Source: Candidatus Zipacnadia bacterium (GTDB lineage Bacteria > Armatimonadota > UBA5377 > JALGUK01). Taken from it: DNA of 5,912 nt. How positions within the stretch are numbered: the first letter of the stretch is position 1; each line of letters starts with the position of its first letter. Position numbers and translations under genes: made by a program. The stretch spans positions 1 to 5,912 of the forward strand of contig JALGUK010000185.1 in assembly GCA_029820875.1 (NCBI GenBank). Direction: 5' to 3'. Of this stretch, positions 1-5,912 are shown one piece after another. The notes under the pieces are model-generated. The model saw only the letters and a list, made by a program, of their open reading frames with translations, did no database searches and was not told where the DNA came from.

Positions 1-405
1 TACCCGGGCGGGGAGGGCGATGTGCCCCGGGACAACGATACGATTTACGAGATTTTGCAGCGTATCAAACGGGAGCCGGATGTACCTATTACGCTGGTAT
101 TGGGCACCTGCCAGGTCTGTGACTGCTGCGATGGATTTCACCCCCCGACGGGCCGATGCGTCCACAGCGGAGGGCTGATTCGCGACTATAAGAAGGATTT
201 GGACGTGCTCCAGAAGCTCGGTCTGTGGCCCGGGGACACGCTGCCGGCGCGGGAGCTGTTCGACCTGCTCTTTGAGCGTATACCTTCCACCCGCGACATC
301 TGCGGGTACGGTGACGGGATTGTGCGCTCCAACGAGTGGAGCATATGCGGCGGCTCTGACGGCTATCCGGGATATGCGATAAGTCGGGAAAAGGGGCTGT
401 TTTGA
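1..405 (+). CDS. Cys-rich DUF1284-like protein, 5' end outside the window
   Basis: The reading frame is open from base 1 to a TGA at 403-405, so the gene probably starts upstream. A GTG at 22 with GGAGG 5 nt before it is an alternative start that would give 127 residues. Counted from that GTG, a cysteine cluster C30-x2-C33-x-C35-C36 is followed by C46, with C94 and C109 later. The layout resembles DUF1284: a helix, then a short strand ending in the cysteines, then a helical section with 'LGLWPGDTL'. DUF1284 proteins usually begin with an Arg/His-His/Cys segment, which would lie upstream of the window, so I treat the gene as truncated. No function is established for this family. The cysteines suggest a zinc or Fe-S site, which is inference. 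It is soluble, with no signal or membrane segment visible. It lies 46 nt ahead of the large secreted gene and on the same strand, with no hairpin between them, so shared transcription is possible. Confidence 0.6.
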   Translation, partial: YPGGEGDVPRDNDTIYEILQRIKREPDVPITLVLGTCQVCDCCDGFHPPTGRCVHSGGLIRDYKKDLDVLQKLGLWPGDTLPARELFDLLFERIPSTRDICGYGDGIVRSNEWSICGGSDGYPGYAISREKGLF

Positions 406-438
406 GGCCATCTGTTCATGCTACCGCTGCGAAAAGAA

Positions 439-444
439 AGAGGG
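439..444 (+). promoter_or_regulatory. Shine-Dalgarno of the GH42-like gene
   Basis: AGAGGG lies 7 nt before the ATG at 452. It fixes that start over the out-of-frame ATG at 418, and the chosen start opens directly into a signal peptide. Confidence 0.65.
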
Positions 445-451
445 ATGAACC

Positions 452-3400
452 ATGCGCTATATCGCAATGCTGGTAGGTGTGCTGCTCGTGAGTGCTCTGG
501 CGGCGACGCCCACCGCGGCGGCGGAGGACCAACTGGAGGAGGAACACCAGCTCTCCATGGAGTTCGAGACCCCTCACACCGACTGGGGCCAGCCTTACGC
601 GCGTGGGAGTATCCGGGCGCTCTTTTTCAGCAACGGCCGCGGTACATACGCGCGCGAGATTATCGAGCTGATGGAGCGCTTTGACGTCAAGGCCGATGCC
701 GTATATCACCATCAGATTATTGACTCGCCTGACTTTCAATGGGCGGGCGGCGATGCCGGGCATCAGCGGATGCTGCGGCTGCTGGAGAAGCCCTACGATG
801 TGTACATTTTCAACGAAATACCCATTGACAAGCTGACGACCGAGGAGCAGTACAAGGTCCTCGAGCCGGTGACCAAGGGCGCGGGGCTGGTTCTGGTTGG
901 GGTGGACGATAAGCGGGTGCTCAAGCCCGAGCGGCAGATTCAGGACCTGCCGCCCTTCCTTGCGAAAGGGCCTGTCGGCGACGCATTTACAGTCGGTGAG
1001 GGGCGCGGAATCCGCTTGCCCAAGCGCCCCGACCTGCCCTACAGGGTCGGCTGGGAGGTTGAGTACGATTATTGGCAGGAGCGGCTGGGACGGGCGGTGC
1101 TGTGGGCGGCCGGCCGGGAGCCGCAAATGGCGCTTGACGTCACTGCTCAGGCGGTGGAGATTGGGCGGCAGGGCTTGCCCGCCCAGGTGGCGGCGGTATC
1201 GTGGGCCGGTGCGCGCGCAGGCAAGACAAAGCTTGAGGTGAGCCTTCGCCGATGGGACGGCATCAAAACGCCGCTTGGAGTGCTTGTCTGCGAGCGTCCC
1301 GAGGGGCAAACGACGGTGCGGGTGCCTGTTGTGCGGGCGGGGGATTATCACATAGACGTGCGCGCCATCAGCGACCGGGGTGTAGAGGCCTGGGCGACGG
1401 CGTCGTTCACGGTGACGTCACAGCGAACGGTCGAGGCCATTGAGTTTGACCGCGACTGGGGAGAAATTGGGGAGAGCATATCGGGGAGGGTGCAGCTTCA
1501 GGGCGAAGCGTTAAAGAATGAGTCGCTGCGCGTGCAGCTTGTGGACCGGCGGGGGCGGGTGATTATGCGCCAGCCGGTTCAGGTTGACGGCGACTCCGGG
1601 ACGTTCCATTTTGCCATCGAGCCGTGGATGCCGATGCTCCTGCGCGTCGAGGCGGTGGTAACGGGCGGCAAGAACGAGGCGAGTGCCGACTATCGTTTCT
1701 TCAAGGTCACGAAACGCAACCGCGGGCAGTTTAACTTCCTGGTGTGGGACTGCCCGCGCGGCACACTCGCCCCTTACGCCGAAGAGAGCCTGGCAAGGCT
1801 TGGCATCACCCTTCAGCTTGGAGGGGGTACCCCGGGGCTGCTGAGTGCGGCTTACAACATTGCATGGGTCAAGCGCTATGTCCCGGCGCGCGAGCACGGG
1901 GTCTTTGTTTACTCGCTGGGCGACGAGACCGTCACGCGCGGCTCCTCGACGGACCCGAAGGACCTCGAAGTTTACAGGCGTTACCTCAGGCAGCAATACG
2001 GGGACATCGAGGCGCTGAACCGCTCCTGGGGCACAGACTTCGCCGGCTTCGATGATGTCGTGCTCTCGGATCCTGATGACAACGACGAGGCCAATTCGCT
2101 CCGGGAGGGCAACTATCCCCGCTGGTATGACCGCCAGGCGTACCAGTGCTGGAATTTCGTCCAGTACTGCAAGCGGTTCGGCGACGCCTTCAAAAAGATT
2201 GACCCGAAGGCGAAGACCGGCTTTGAGGGAGCAGGTACGTTCGCTGCGGGAGATGACCTGGACCTGATAATCCGCACCAACGGCTTCTGGTCGCCCTATC
2301 CCGGCACTGCCGATGAGGTTGTCCGCTCCATCGCCCCCCGCGATTTCCCCCGCTCCAACTGGATGGGCTACACCAAGGACGCGGACTCGTTGCTTTCGCG
2401 GTACTGGCGGATGGTCACGCGCGGAACTGACGCCGTCTGGTGGTGGCGCTGGGACGGATTAGGCCGCTTCCACGGCTTACTTGCGCCGCACCTGGGGCCG
2501 TACCCGCACAATCGCGATATGGTGGACGACACGAAGGTGGTCCGTGACGGGCTTGGAACGCTGCTGATTAAATCGAAGATGCTCGACGACGGAATCGCGA
2601 TTCTCTACTCGATGCCGTCCGCCTACGCCAACCGCGTGGAGCAAGGACCCTCTTACGGTAATTACGAGAAAGACCACATGGCGTGGTTTGGGGCTATCCG
2701 GGGGCTGGGCCTTCAGTTCAGGTACGTCACCGATCGGATGCTCAGGCTCGGGGAGTTCAATGCCCGGCGATTCAAGGTGCTGATTCTGCCGCAGACTGAG
2801 GCTCTCGGGCCGAAAGAGGCCGATGTCATCCGCGCATTCGCCGAAGGCGGGGGGACCGTCATTGCAGACGTGCGCCCGGGGCTTTACGACGGCCACTGCA
2901 AGCCGCTCAAGGGCGGCTGCCTGGACGACCTGTTCGGGGTCGAGCGTGGACCGCAGGCGAAGGCGTCGGCACAGAGAGCGACGCTGCAAGGCAAACTTGG
3001 CCAGCAGAGCTTCTCATTCTCATGGGAGTCCGCGAATGTTGACCCCTCCATTCGTGTCATAGACGCTCAAACGATGGGCCACGCAGGGGATACGCCGCTG
3101 GTTATTGTCCGCAAGGTCGGCAAAGGGCAGGCGGTTCTGCTTAACTTCGCGATGTTGAGCTTCCCGCCGATAAGCACGGCCGAAACACCGGAGGCGGCCG
3201 CCGAATTTGTTCAAGCGCTTTTTGCGGCGGCCGGTGTCCGCCCGACCGTGACCCTGACGGGCGGCGACGGTCGGCCCGTGCGAAATACGCAGATCATCCG
3301 CTGGCGCAACGGGCACATCGAGCTGCTTGCGCTCTTCAACGAAGGCATGGGAATGGGCTGGCTGGACACGAGCAAAGGAGGCAAAGCTCAACCGGCTCAG

Positions 3401-3820
3401 GTGACGCTCCCACGGCCGATGTATGTCTATGACCTGCGGCACCACAAGGCGCTCGGCCGGGTAAAGACGTTCACGACGGGCATCATTCCCTGCCGCGCCA
3501 CGTTCTTTGCCCTGCTGCCCCGAGAGGCTCCGGATGCGCAGCTCCGGTTGAGCACGAGTTCCACCCCGCCGGGGAAGGTCGTAACAGCCCGCCTCGAGGT
3601 GCCTGGACTGGCGGGGCTGCACGCGCTTCGAATCCGAGCGACAACGCCGAACGGCCAGCCAGCCGACTGGCTGGACCGGGTTGTCATTGTGGGCCGGCAG
3701 GGGGCGGAGGTCCCGTTGCCCGTGGCATTCAACGACCCGCCCGGCAAGTGGACGATTCGGGCCATTGACCTGTACACGGAAAAAGCGGTTGGCGCTACTT
3801 TGACCGTTCAGGGGGAGTGA
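452..3820 (+). CDS. Secreted GH42-like multidomain protein with beta-galactosidase trimerization domain
   Basis: The protein has 1122 residues. Residues 1-24 are a signal peptide: a basic start, a hydrophobic core, and an Ala-Ala-Ala cleavage site before E25. Residues about 51-223 look like a class I glutamine-amidotransferase/ThuA-like fold ending in 'AVLWAAGRE'. Residues about 226-425 look like two Ig-like beta sandwiches. The GH42-like barrel runs from about 426 (NFLVWD) to 700; its clearest marks are 'YSLGDET' (residues 487-493), then 'YRRYLRQQYGDIEALNRSWG', typical of GH42, and W663-W667 with 'FHGLL' after it. Residues about 712-930 match the GH42 trimerization domain (start 'DDGIAILYS', end 'GKGQAVLLNF'). 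A C-terminal beta domain fills the last 100 residues. E492 matches the GH42 acid/base, although the usual preceding Asn is Asp491. At the nucleophile position I read 'NWMGY' (636-640), with no Glu. Family membership is fairly firm; galactosidase activity is not. The protein is probably exported and acts with the CBM9-like protein encoded 6 nt downstream. Confidence 0.8.
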   Translation: MRYIAMLVGVLLVSALAATPTAAAEDQLEEEHQLSMEFETPHTDWGQPYARGSIRALFFSNGRGTYAREIIELMERFDVKADAVYHHQIIDSPDFQWAGGDAGHQRMLRLLEKPYDVYIFNEIPIDKLTTEEQYKVLEPVTKGAGLVLVGVDDKRVLKPERQIQDLPPFLAKGPVGDAFTVGEGRGIRLPKRPDLPYRVGWEVEYDYWQERLGRAVLWAAGREPQMALDVTAQAVEIGRQGLPAQVAAVSWAGARAGKTKLEVSLRRWDGIKTPLGVLVCERPEGQTTVRVPVVRAGDYHIDVRAISDRGVEAWATASFTVTSQRTVEAIEFDRDWGEIGESISGRVQLQGEALKNESLRVQLVDRRGRVIMRQPVQVDGDSGTFHFAIEPWMPMLLRVEAVVTGGKNEASADYRFFKVTKRNRGQFNFLVWDCPRGTLAPYAEESLARLGITLQLGGGTPGLLSAAYNIAWVKRYVPAREHGVFVYSLGDETVTRGSSTDPKDLEVYRRYLRQQYGDIEALNRSWGTDFAGFDDVVLSDPDDNDEANSLREGNYPRWYDRQAYQCWNFVQYCKRFGDAFKKIDPKAKTGFEGAGTFAAGDDLDLIIRTNGFWSPYPGTADEVVRSIAPRDFPRSNWMGYTKDADSLLSRYWRMVTRGTDAVWWWRWDGLGRFHGLLAPHLGPYPHNRDMVDDTKVVRDGLGTLLIKSKMLDDGIAILYSMPSAYANRVEQGPSYGNYEKDHMAWFGAIRGLGLQFRYVTDRMLRLGEFNARRFKVLILPQTEALGPKEADVIRAFAEGGGTVIADVRPGLYDGHCKPLKGGCLDDLFGVERGPQAKASAQRATLQGKLGQQSFSFSWESANVDPSIRVIDAQTMGHAGDTPLVIVRKVGKGQAVLLNFAMLSFPPISTAETPEAAAEFVQALFAAAGVRPTVTLTGGDGRPVRNTQIIRWRNGHIELLALFNEGMGMGWLDTSKGGKAQPAQVTLPRPMYVYDLRHHKALGRVKTFTTGIIPCRATFFALLPREAPDAQLRLSTSSTPPGKVVTARLEVPGLAGLHALRIRATTPNGQPADWLDRVVIVGRQGAEVPLPVAFNDPPGKWTIRAIDLYTEKAVGATLTVQGE
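3811..3817 (+). promoter_or_regulatory. Shine-Dalgarno of the CBM9-like gene, inside the preceding gene
   Basis: GGGGGAG lies directly before the TGA (3818-3820) of the upstream gene and 9 nt before the ATG at 3827. The ribosome site of the second gene is therefore covered by ribosomes finishing the first, which suggests translational coupling. Confidence 0.6.
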
Positions 3821-3826
3821 TCAACC

Positions 3827-4882
3827 ATGCGACGGACAGTTGCATGTATCGCATTGCTTATGGGGTTTGCGTTGCCCGTGTGCATCGCGCAGGACGACTT
3901 CCCTATCTTCGTCTATCCGGCTCCGGAGGCAAAGACTCCGCCGAAGATAGACGGCCTTCTCAAGGACGCTTGCTGGGCTGACGCGCCCTGGGTCAGCGGG
4001 TTTACGCTCTACAACAAGCCGGTGACGGCCCAGGTGCAAACCGCGCTGCGTGTGGCGTACGACCGGAAATTTGTGTACTTTGCAGTGAGATGCATAGAAC
4101 CGCTCAGCGACAAAGTGTCTCTCCAGAAGACCGCCAGGGACAATCACGATATCTTCCGCGAGGAGACGGTGGAGTTCTTTATTGACCCGAGGCATGATCA
4201 CACCGATTATTACCAGTTTGCTGTCAGCGCGGGCGGCGGACTGTGGGACTCGGAAAAGAGCAACTCCGTATGGAACGCGGACATCAAGGCCGGCACGCAC
4301 CTTGGGAAGGGGTATTGGTCGGTGGAACTTGCCGTGCCCTGGGCGGATCTGGGCGTGGTGCCCCGCCCCGCAATGGTGCTCGGATTCAATGTCTGCCGCG
4401 ACCGGCATATCGGCGGCAAGCGGGAGTGGACCAACTGGTCGCAGACGAAGGCCGACTTCCACGATCCCGCCCGTTTTGCACACCTGGTGCTGTCGCCGAG
4501 GCCGGAGGAAGTAGGAAAGCTTGTGGAGGAGTTCCGCAAGGGCGACCGCTCCGGCCCCATTCGGATTTTCAGCAGCGAGGGCTTCGCGCGGACATCGTAC
4601 AGGCAAATGGCCCAGGCGAGCATCAAGCAAGTGGAAGGGCAGCTCGACCAGCTCGATCAGGTACGCGCACGCGAAAAGGACCCGGCAACGCGCGCGGAGC
4701 TTGGCAAGCGCATTGCCGCATATCGCCGGCAAGTAGCTTCTGTCCGCGAGCGGCTCGATAGCTCCGAGACAATTGATGCAATGCAGTGGACGGAGTTGGA
4801 CCAACAGCTCAACGAAGTGTCTAAACGCATTGCCATCGCAATCTGGGATGCACGGCTTTCCGCGTTGCTTTCGGGGATCTGA
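3827..4882 (+). CDS. Secreted CBM9-like carbohydrate-binding protein with helical C-terminus
   Basis: The protein has 351 residues. Residues 1-21 form a signal peptide with probable cleavage after 'CIA', before Q22. Residues about 35-223 match the family 9 carbohydrate-binding (DOMON-like) fold: 'KIDGLLKDACWADAPW' (40-55) is the typical opening, followed by strands 'LRVAYDRKFVYFAVR' (74-88), 'EETVEFFIDP' (112-121), 'YWSVELAVPWADLG' (163-176) and 'GFNVCRDR' (186-193), with 'FAHLVL' closing it. Aromatic residues W140, W149, W164, W201 and W204 are candidates for sugar contact. Residues about 255-351 are charged and helical, with heptad-like Leu/Val/Ile spacing, probably a coiled coil; no catalytic domain is present. 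C19 is not preceded by a good lipobox, so a lipoprotein is unlikely. In this fold such proteins bind glycans or sit beside secreted hydrolases. The gene starts 6 nt after the GH42-like gene, which points to a joint role in binding or degrading a polysaccharide. The exact ligand is unknown. Confidence 0.82.
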   Translation: MRRTVACIALLMGFALPVCIAQDDFPIFVYPAPEAKTPPKIDGLLKDACWADAPWVSGFTLYNKPVTAQVQTALRVAYDRKFVYFAVRCIEPLSDKVSLQKTARDNHDIFREETVEFFIDPRHDHTDYYQFAVSAGGGLWDSEKSNSVWNADIKAGTHLGKGYWSVELAVPWADLGVVPRPAMVLGFNVCRDRHIGGKREWTNWSQTKADFHDPARFAHLVLSPRPEEVGKLVEEFRKGDRSGPIRIFSSEGFARTSYRQMAQASIKQVEGQLDQLDQVRAREKDPATRAELGKRIAAYRRQVASVRERLDSSETIDAMQWTELDQQLNEVSKRIAIAIWDARLSALLSGI

Positions 4883-4900
4883 AGACCCCCGAAAGCAACG
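4863..4900. terminator. Shared hairpin terminator between convergent genes
   Basis: A perfect 14-bp inverted repeat (4863-4876 with 4887-4900) encloses a 10-nt loop. The loop holds the TGA of the CBM9-like gene (4880-4882), so the left arm is coding. The right arm ends 12 nt before the stop of the minus-strand gyrase-like gene. The T tract is weak on the plus strand (TTT at 4904-4906) and missing on the minus strand. Bidirectional termination is inferred from the position and the strong stem; mRNA 3'-end protection is an alternative. Confidence 0.7.
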
Positions 4901-4912
4901 ACCTTTGTCGGC

Positions 4913-5221
4913 TCAGACGCAGGCTGCAACCACCTTGTCTCCATCGGCGAGCGTGATCAGCCTGACACCGCCGGCGTTGCGGCTGCGGGTGGATATATCG
5001 TCCACTTGTGTCATCAGCGCGCGCCCTTGAGCTGTGGTGATCAGCACCCGCTGGCCGATTCCTGTCTGAACGTGTTCAACGGCTACAACAGGACCTGACT
5101 GCTCGGTAACCGCGTAGGTGATTACGCCCTTACCTCCGCGGCCGTGTGTCGGATATTCATCGGCATTGACCAGCTTCCCGAACCCGTTTTCTGTGACGAT
5201 AAGAGCCATGTCTGCCATCAT
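4913..5221 (-). CDS. Free-standing two-blade GyrA C-terminal-domain protein
   Basis: The 102-residue protein consists only of sequence typical of the GyrA/ParC C-terminal beta-pinwheel. Blade one (about 5-53) has 'VTENGFGK', then 'EYP', then 'GRGGKGVI' (27-34), which resembles the GyrA-box type of loop. Blade two (about 54-102) has 'VLITTAQGRALM', then 'RNAGGVRLI' (81-89), then 'DGDKVVA' (93-99), the usual blade close. Full GyrA is over 800 residues with about six blades; no breakage-reunion domain or catalytic Tyr is present here. AAGGAG lies 7 nt before the ATG at 5221, and the ORF begins exactly at a blade boundary, so this looks like a real gene rather than a gyrA fragment. In GyrA these blades wrap DNA. 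By inference this protein may oligomerise, perhaps as a trimer giving six blades, and bind or bend DNA, or touch gyrase. It is cytoplasmic, with no export signal. It may be monocistronic, 96 bp behind the dehydrogenase gene. Confidence 0.82.
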   Translation of the reverse strand: MMADMALIVTENGFGKLVNADEYPTHGRGGKGVITYAVTEQSGPVVAVEHVQTGIGQRVLITTAQGRALMTQVDDISTRSRNAGGVRLITLADGDKVVAACV

Positions 5222-5228
5222 CTACCAA

Positions 5229-5234
5229 CTCCTT
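5229..5234 (-). promoter_or_regulatory. Shine-Dalgarno of the gyrase-blade gene
   Basis: On the minus strand this reads AAGGAG, 7 nt before the ATG at 5221. It supports the first of the two tandem ATG codons as the start and shows that the small gyrase-like protein is translated independently. Confidence 0.75.
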
Positions 5235-5242
5235 CATGTGTG

Positions 5243-5270
5243 GTTTTAGGTTCATTTACGACAATTGCAA
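5243..5270 (-). promoter_or_regulatory. Possible sigma70-type promoter for the gyrase-blade gene
   Basis: On the minus strand TTGCAA (5265-5270, 4 of 6 to the -35 consensus) is followed after 16 nt by TAAAAC (5243-5248, 4 of 6 to the -10 consensus). The stretch is clearly AT-richer than its surroundings, and the predicted leader would be short but would include the Shine-Dalgarno. Both boxes are only moderate matches and the promoter consensus of this organism is unknown. Confidence 0.3.
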
Positions 5271-5275
5271 CTGTC
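5260..5275. promoter_or_regulatory. 16-bp near-palindrome, possible operator
   Basis: GACAATTGCAACTGTC pairs with itself at 7 of 8 positions; only the pair 5264/5271 fails. It is centred at 5267/5268 and covers the candidate -35 box of the gyrase-blade gene, where a dimeric repressor would block transcription. It does not match the LexA box or any other operator I can name. Confidence 0.35.
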
Positions 5276-5317
5276 TTATCCACCAGCTTCGTCGGCCGAG
5301 GACGCTGTACCTGACTT

Positions 5318-5912
5318 CTACGGCGAGAAAAGGACCTTCATTGCCTCTTTCCGGCGCAGCAGTGTAACCCCCTTGGTATATTGCTCCAATGGCAGCTCCA
5401 CCGAGAGCGTCGGGGAGATGTCAATTCGGTCGTCGAGAATCAACGCCAAAGCGTACTCAGCGTAGTTGCGGCCGTGTCCGTCGTAGCTGAGGAACTCAAG
5501 CCCATCGTGGATGTCGGTCCATTGATACTCCCCGCGTTGCACGGCGAATTCGGCTATCGCCAAAGCGGTACGATCTGCCAAGAATCGCATTGGGTCGGGG
5601 TAGCCCACGCAGTCGACGGCTATATCTATTTCAGGTCGGCCTGTGGACCGCAGAGGGAACGCTTCCTCCACCTCCGGCGAAAACGGGTCGAACGCCTTGT
5701 CAACGGCGTGTTTTTCAGCGAGCAAGCGGCGGCCCGGGTGCACCTCAAACCCGACCACGGACGCCGCTCCTTCGGCCCGAAGCATCTGTCCGGCTACGAA
5801 GCCCGCTGGCCCTAAGCCGTTGACCGCGGCGCGCTTGCCGGCGATTCCGCAGCGATTTTTTAGCTTCAGTATAGAGGAAGCCATGCACATCGCCAGCTCC
5901 AGGGAGACGACC
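5318..5912 (-). CDS. Zinc-type medium-chain alcohol/polyol dehydrogenase, C-terminal half
   Basis: About 198 residues are visible before the TAG at 5318-5320, and the frame stays open to the window edge, so the N-terminal catalytic domain lies outside. Counted from the in-frame Met at 5890, a Rossmann motif G25-L-G-P-A-G30 is followed by strand 'ASVVGFE' ending in E49, an acidic residue typical of NAD rather than NADP preference. 'DIAVDCVGYP' is the usual fourth strand of the nucleotide-binding domain. The tail 'EQYTKGVTLLRRKEAMKVL' is the typical medium-chain dehydrogenase ending. The segment before the internal Met ('LELAMCMAS') matches the helix linking the two domains, so that Met is not the start. 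The zinc ligands cannot be checked here. Likely role: NAD-dependent oxidation of a sugar or polyol, substrate unknown. Family call firm, substrate not. Confidence 0.8.
   Translation of the reverse strand, partial: VVSLELAMCMASSILKLKNRCGIAGKRAAVNGLGPAGFVAGQMLRAEGAASVVGFEVHPGRRLLAEKHAVDKAFDPFSPEVEEAFPLRSTGRPEIDIAVDCVGYPDPMRFLADRTALAIAEFAVQRGEYQWTDIHDGLEFLSYDGHGRNYAEYALALILDDRIDISPTLSVELPLEQYTKGVTLLRRKEAMKVLFSP

Larger units (their letters stand above)
5222..5317. other. AT-rich intergenic gap before the gyrase-blade gene
   Basis: This 96-bp gap between two minus-strand genes contains the Shine-Dalgarno, candidate promoter and near-palindrome listed separately. I see no terminator with a T tract after the dehydrogenase stop, so read-through into the small gene is also possible. 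Confidence 0.5.

Noticed and set aside
416..1351. Long open frame of 311 codons on the minus strand opposite the GH42-like gene
   Set aside because: It is rich in Arg, Leu, Pro and His with no recognisable motif, lies fully antisense to a clearly conserved gene, and is expected by chance in GC-rich DNA.
3374..3382. Internal AAAGGAGG-like Shine-Dalgarno sequence in the GH42-like gene
   Set aside because: No start codon follows at a suitable distance with a convincing frame; it simply encodes Lys-Gly-Gly.
3655..3674. 8-bp inverted repeat with a 4-nt loop (CCAGCCAG / CTGGCTGG)
   Set aside because: It lies inside the coding sequence of the C-terminal beta domain, has no T tract and no nearby gene boundary; probably chance in GC-rich DNA.
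3875..3886. Possible lipoprotein cysteine (C19) in the CBM9-like signal peptide
   Set aside because: The preceding residues Leu-Pro-Val do not fit a lipobox, which needs Gly, Ala or Ser at -1; signal peptidase I cleavage after Ala21 fits better.
3821..4804. Open frame of 327 codons on the minus strand opposite the CBM9-like gene
   Set aside because: Low-complexity composition typical of an antisense shadow; the plus-strand frame has a signal peptide and clear CBM9-like motifs.
4913..5221. The small gyrase-like ORF as a broken 3' end of gyrA
   Set aside because: The bases just upstream are an AT-rich intergenic gap and then a dehydrogenase gene, not gyrA sequence, and the ORF has its own Shine-Dalgarno and start at a blade boundary.
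5381..5815. Plus-strand open frame of 144 codons opposite the dehydrogenase
   Set aside because: No motif; the minus strand carries a well-formed Rossmann domain over the same bases.

Overview
The window is about 60% GC and densely coding. It holds five protein-coding genes and no RNA gene, mobile element or CRISPR array. The taxon cannot be fixed from the sequence. Large secreted GH42-like proteins with extra N-terminal modules, next to a CBM9-like secreted protein and a zinc-type dehydrogenase, fit an environmental bacterium of the Planctomycetota, Armatimonadota or Hydrogenedentota kind. That placement is inference only.

Left part, plus strand (1-4882): three genes run in the same direction. 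The first is the 3' end of a small Cys-rich protein resembling DUF1284 (1-405). After a 46-nt gap comes a 1122-residue secreted multidomain protein (452-3820), in the order signal peptide, GATase-like module, two beta-sandwich modules, GH42-like barrel, GH42 trimerization (GATase-like) domain, C-terminal beta domain. Six bases later a 351-residue secreted CBM9-like protein begins (3827-4882); its C-terminal third is helical or coiled coil. The tight spacing and shared export signals suggest that the two secreted genes are co-expressed and work on an extracellular or periplasmic carbohydrate or glycoconjugate. The apparent loss of the GH42 nucleophile leaves the chemistry open.

Middle (4863-4900): a perfect 14-bp stem sits between convergent genes and probably serves as a shared terminator. 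The stop codon of the CBM9-like gene lies in its loop.

Right part, minus strand (4913-5912): the C-terminal half of a medium-chain dehydrogenase (5318-5912, running off the window) is followed by a 102-residue free-standing protein made only of two GyrA C-terminal-domain blades (4913-5221). The small gene has its own strong Shine-Dalgarno sequence. Its upstream 96-bp gap is AT-richer than the surroundings and contains a plausible promoter overlapped by a 16-bp near-palindrome that could be an operator. This free-standing gyrase-blade protein and its possible regulation are the most unusual items in the window.
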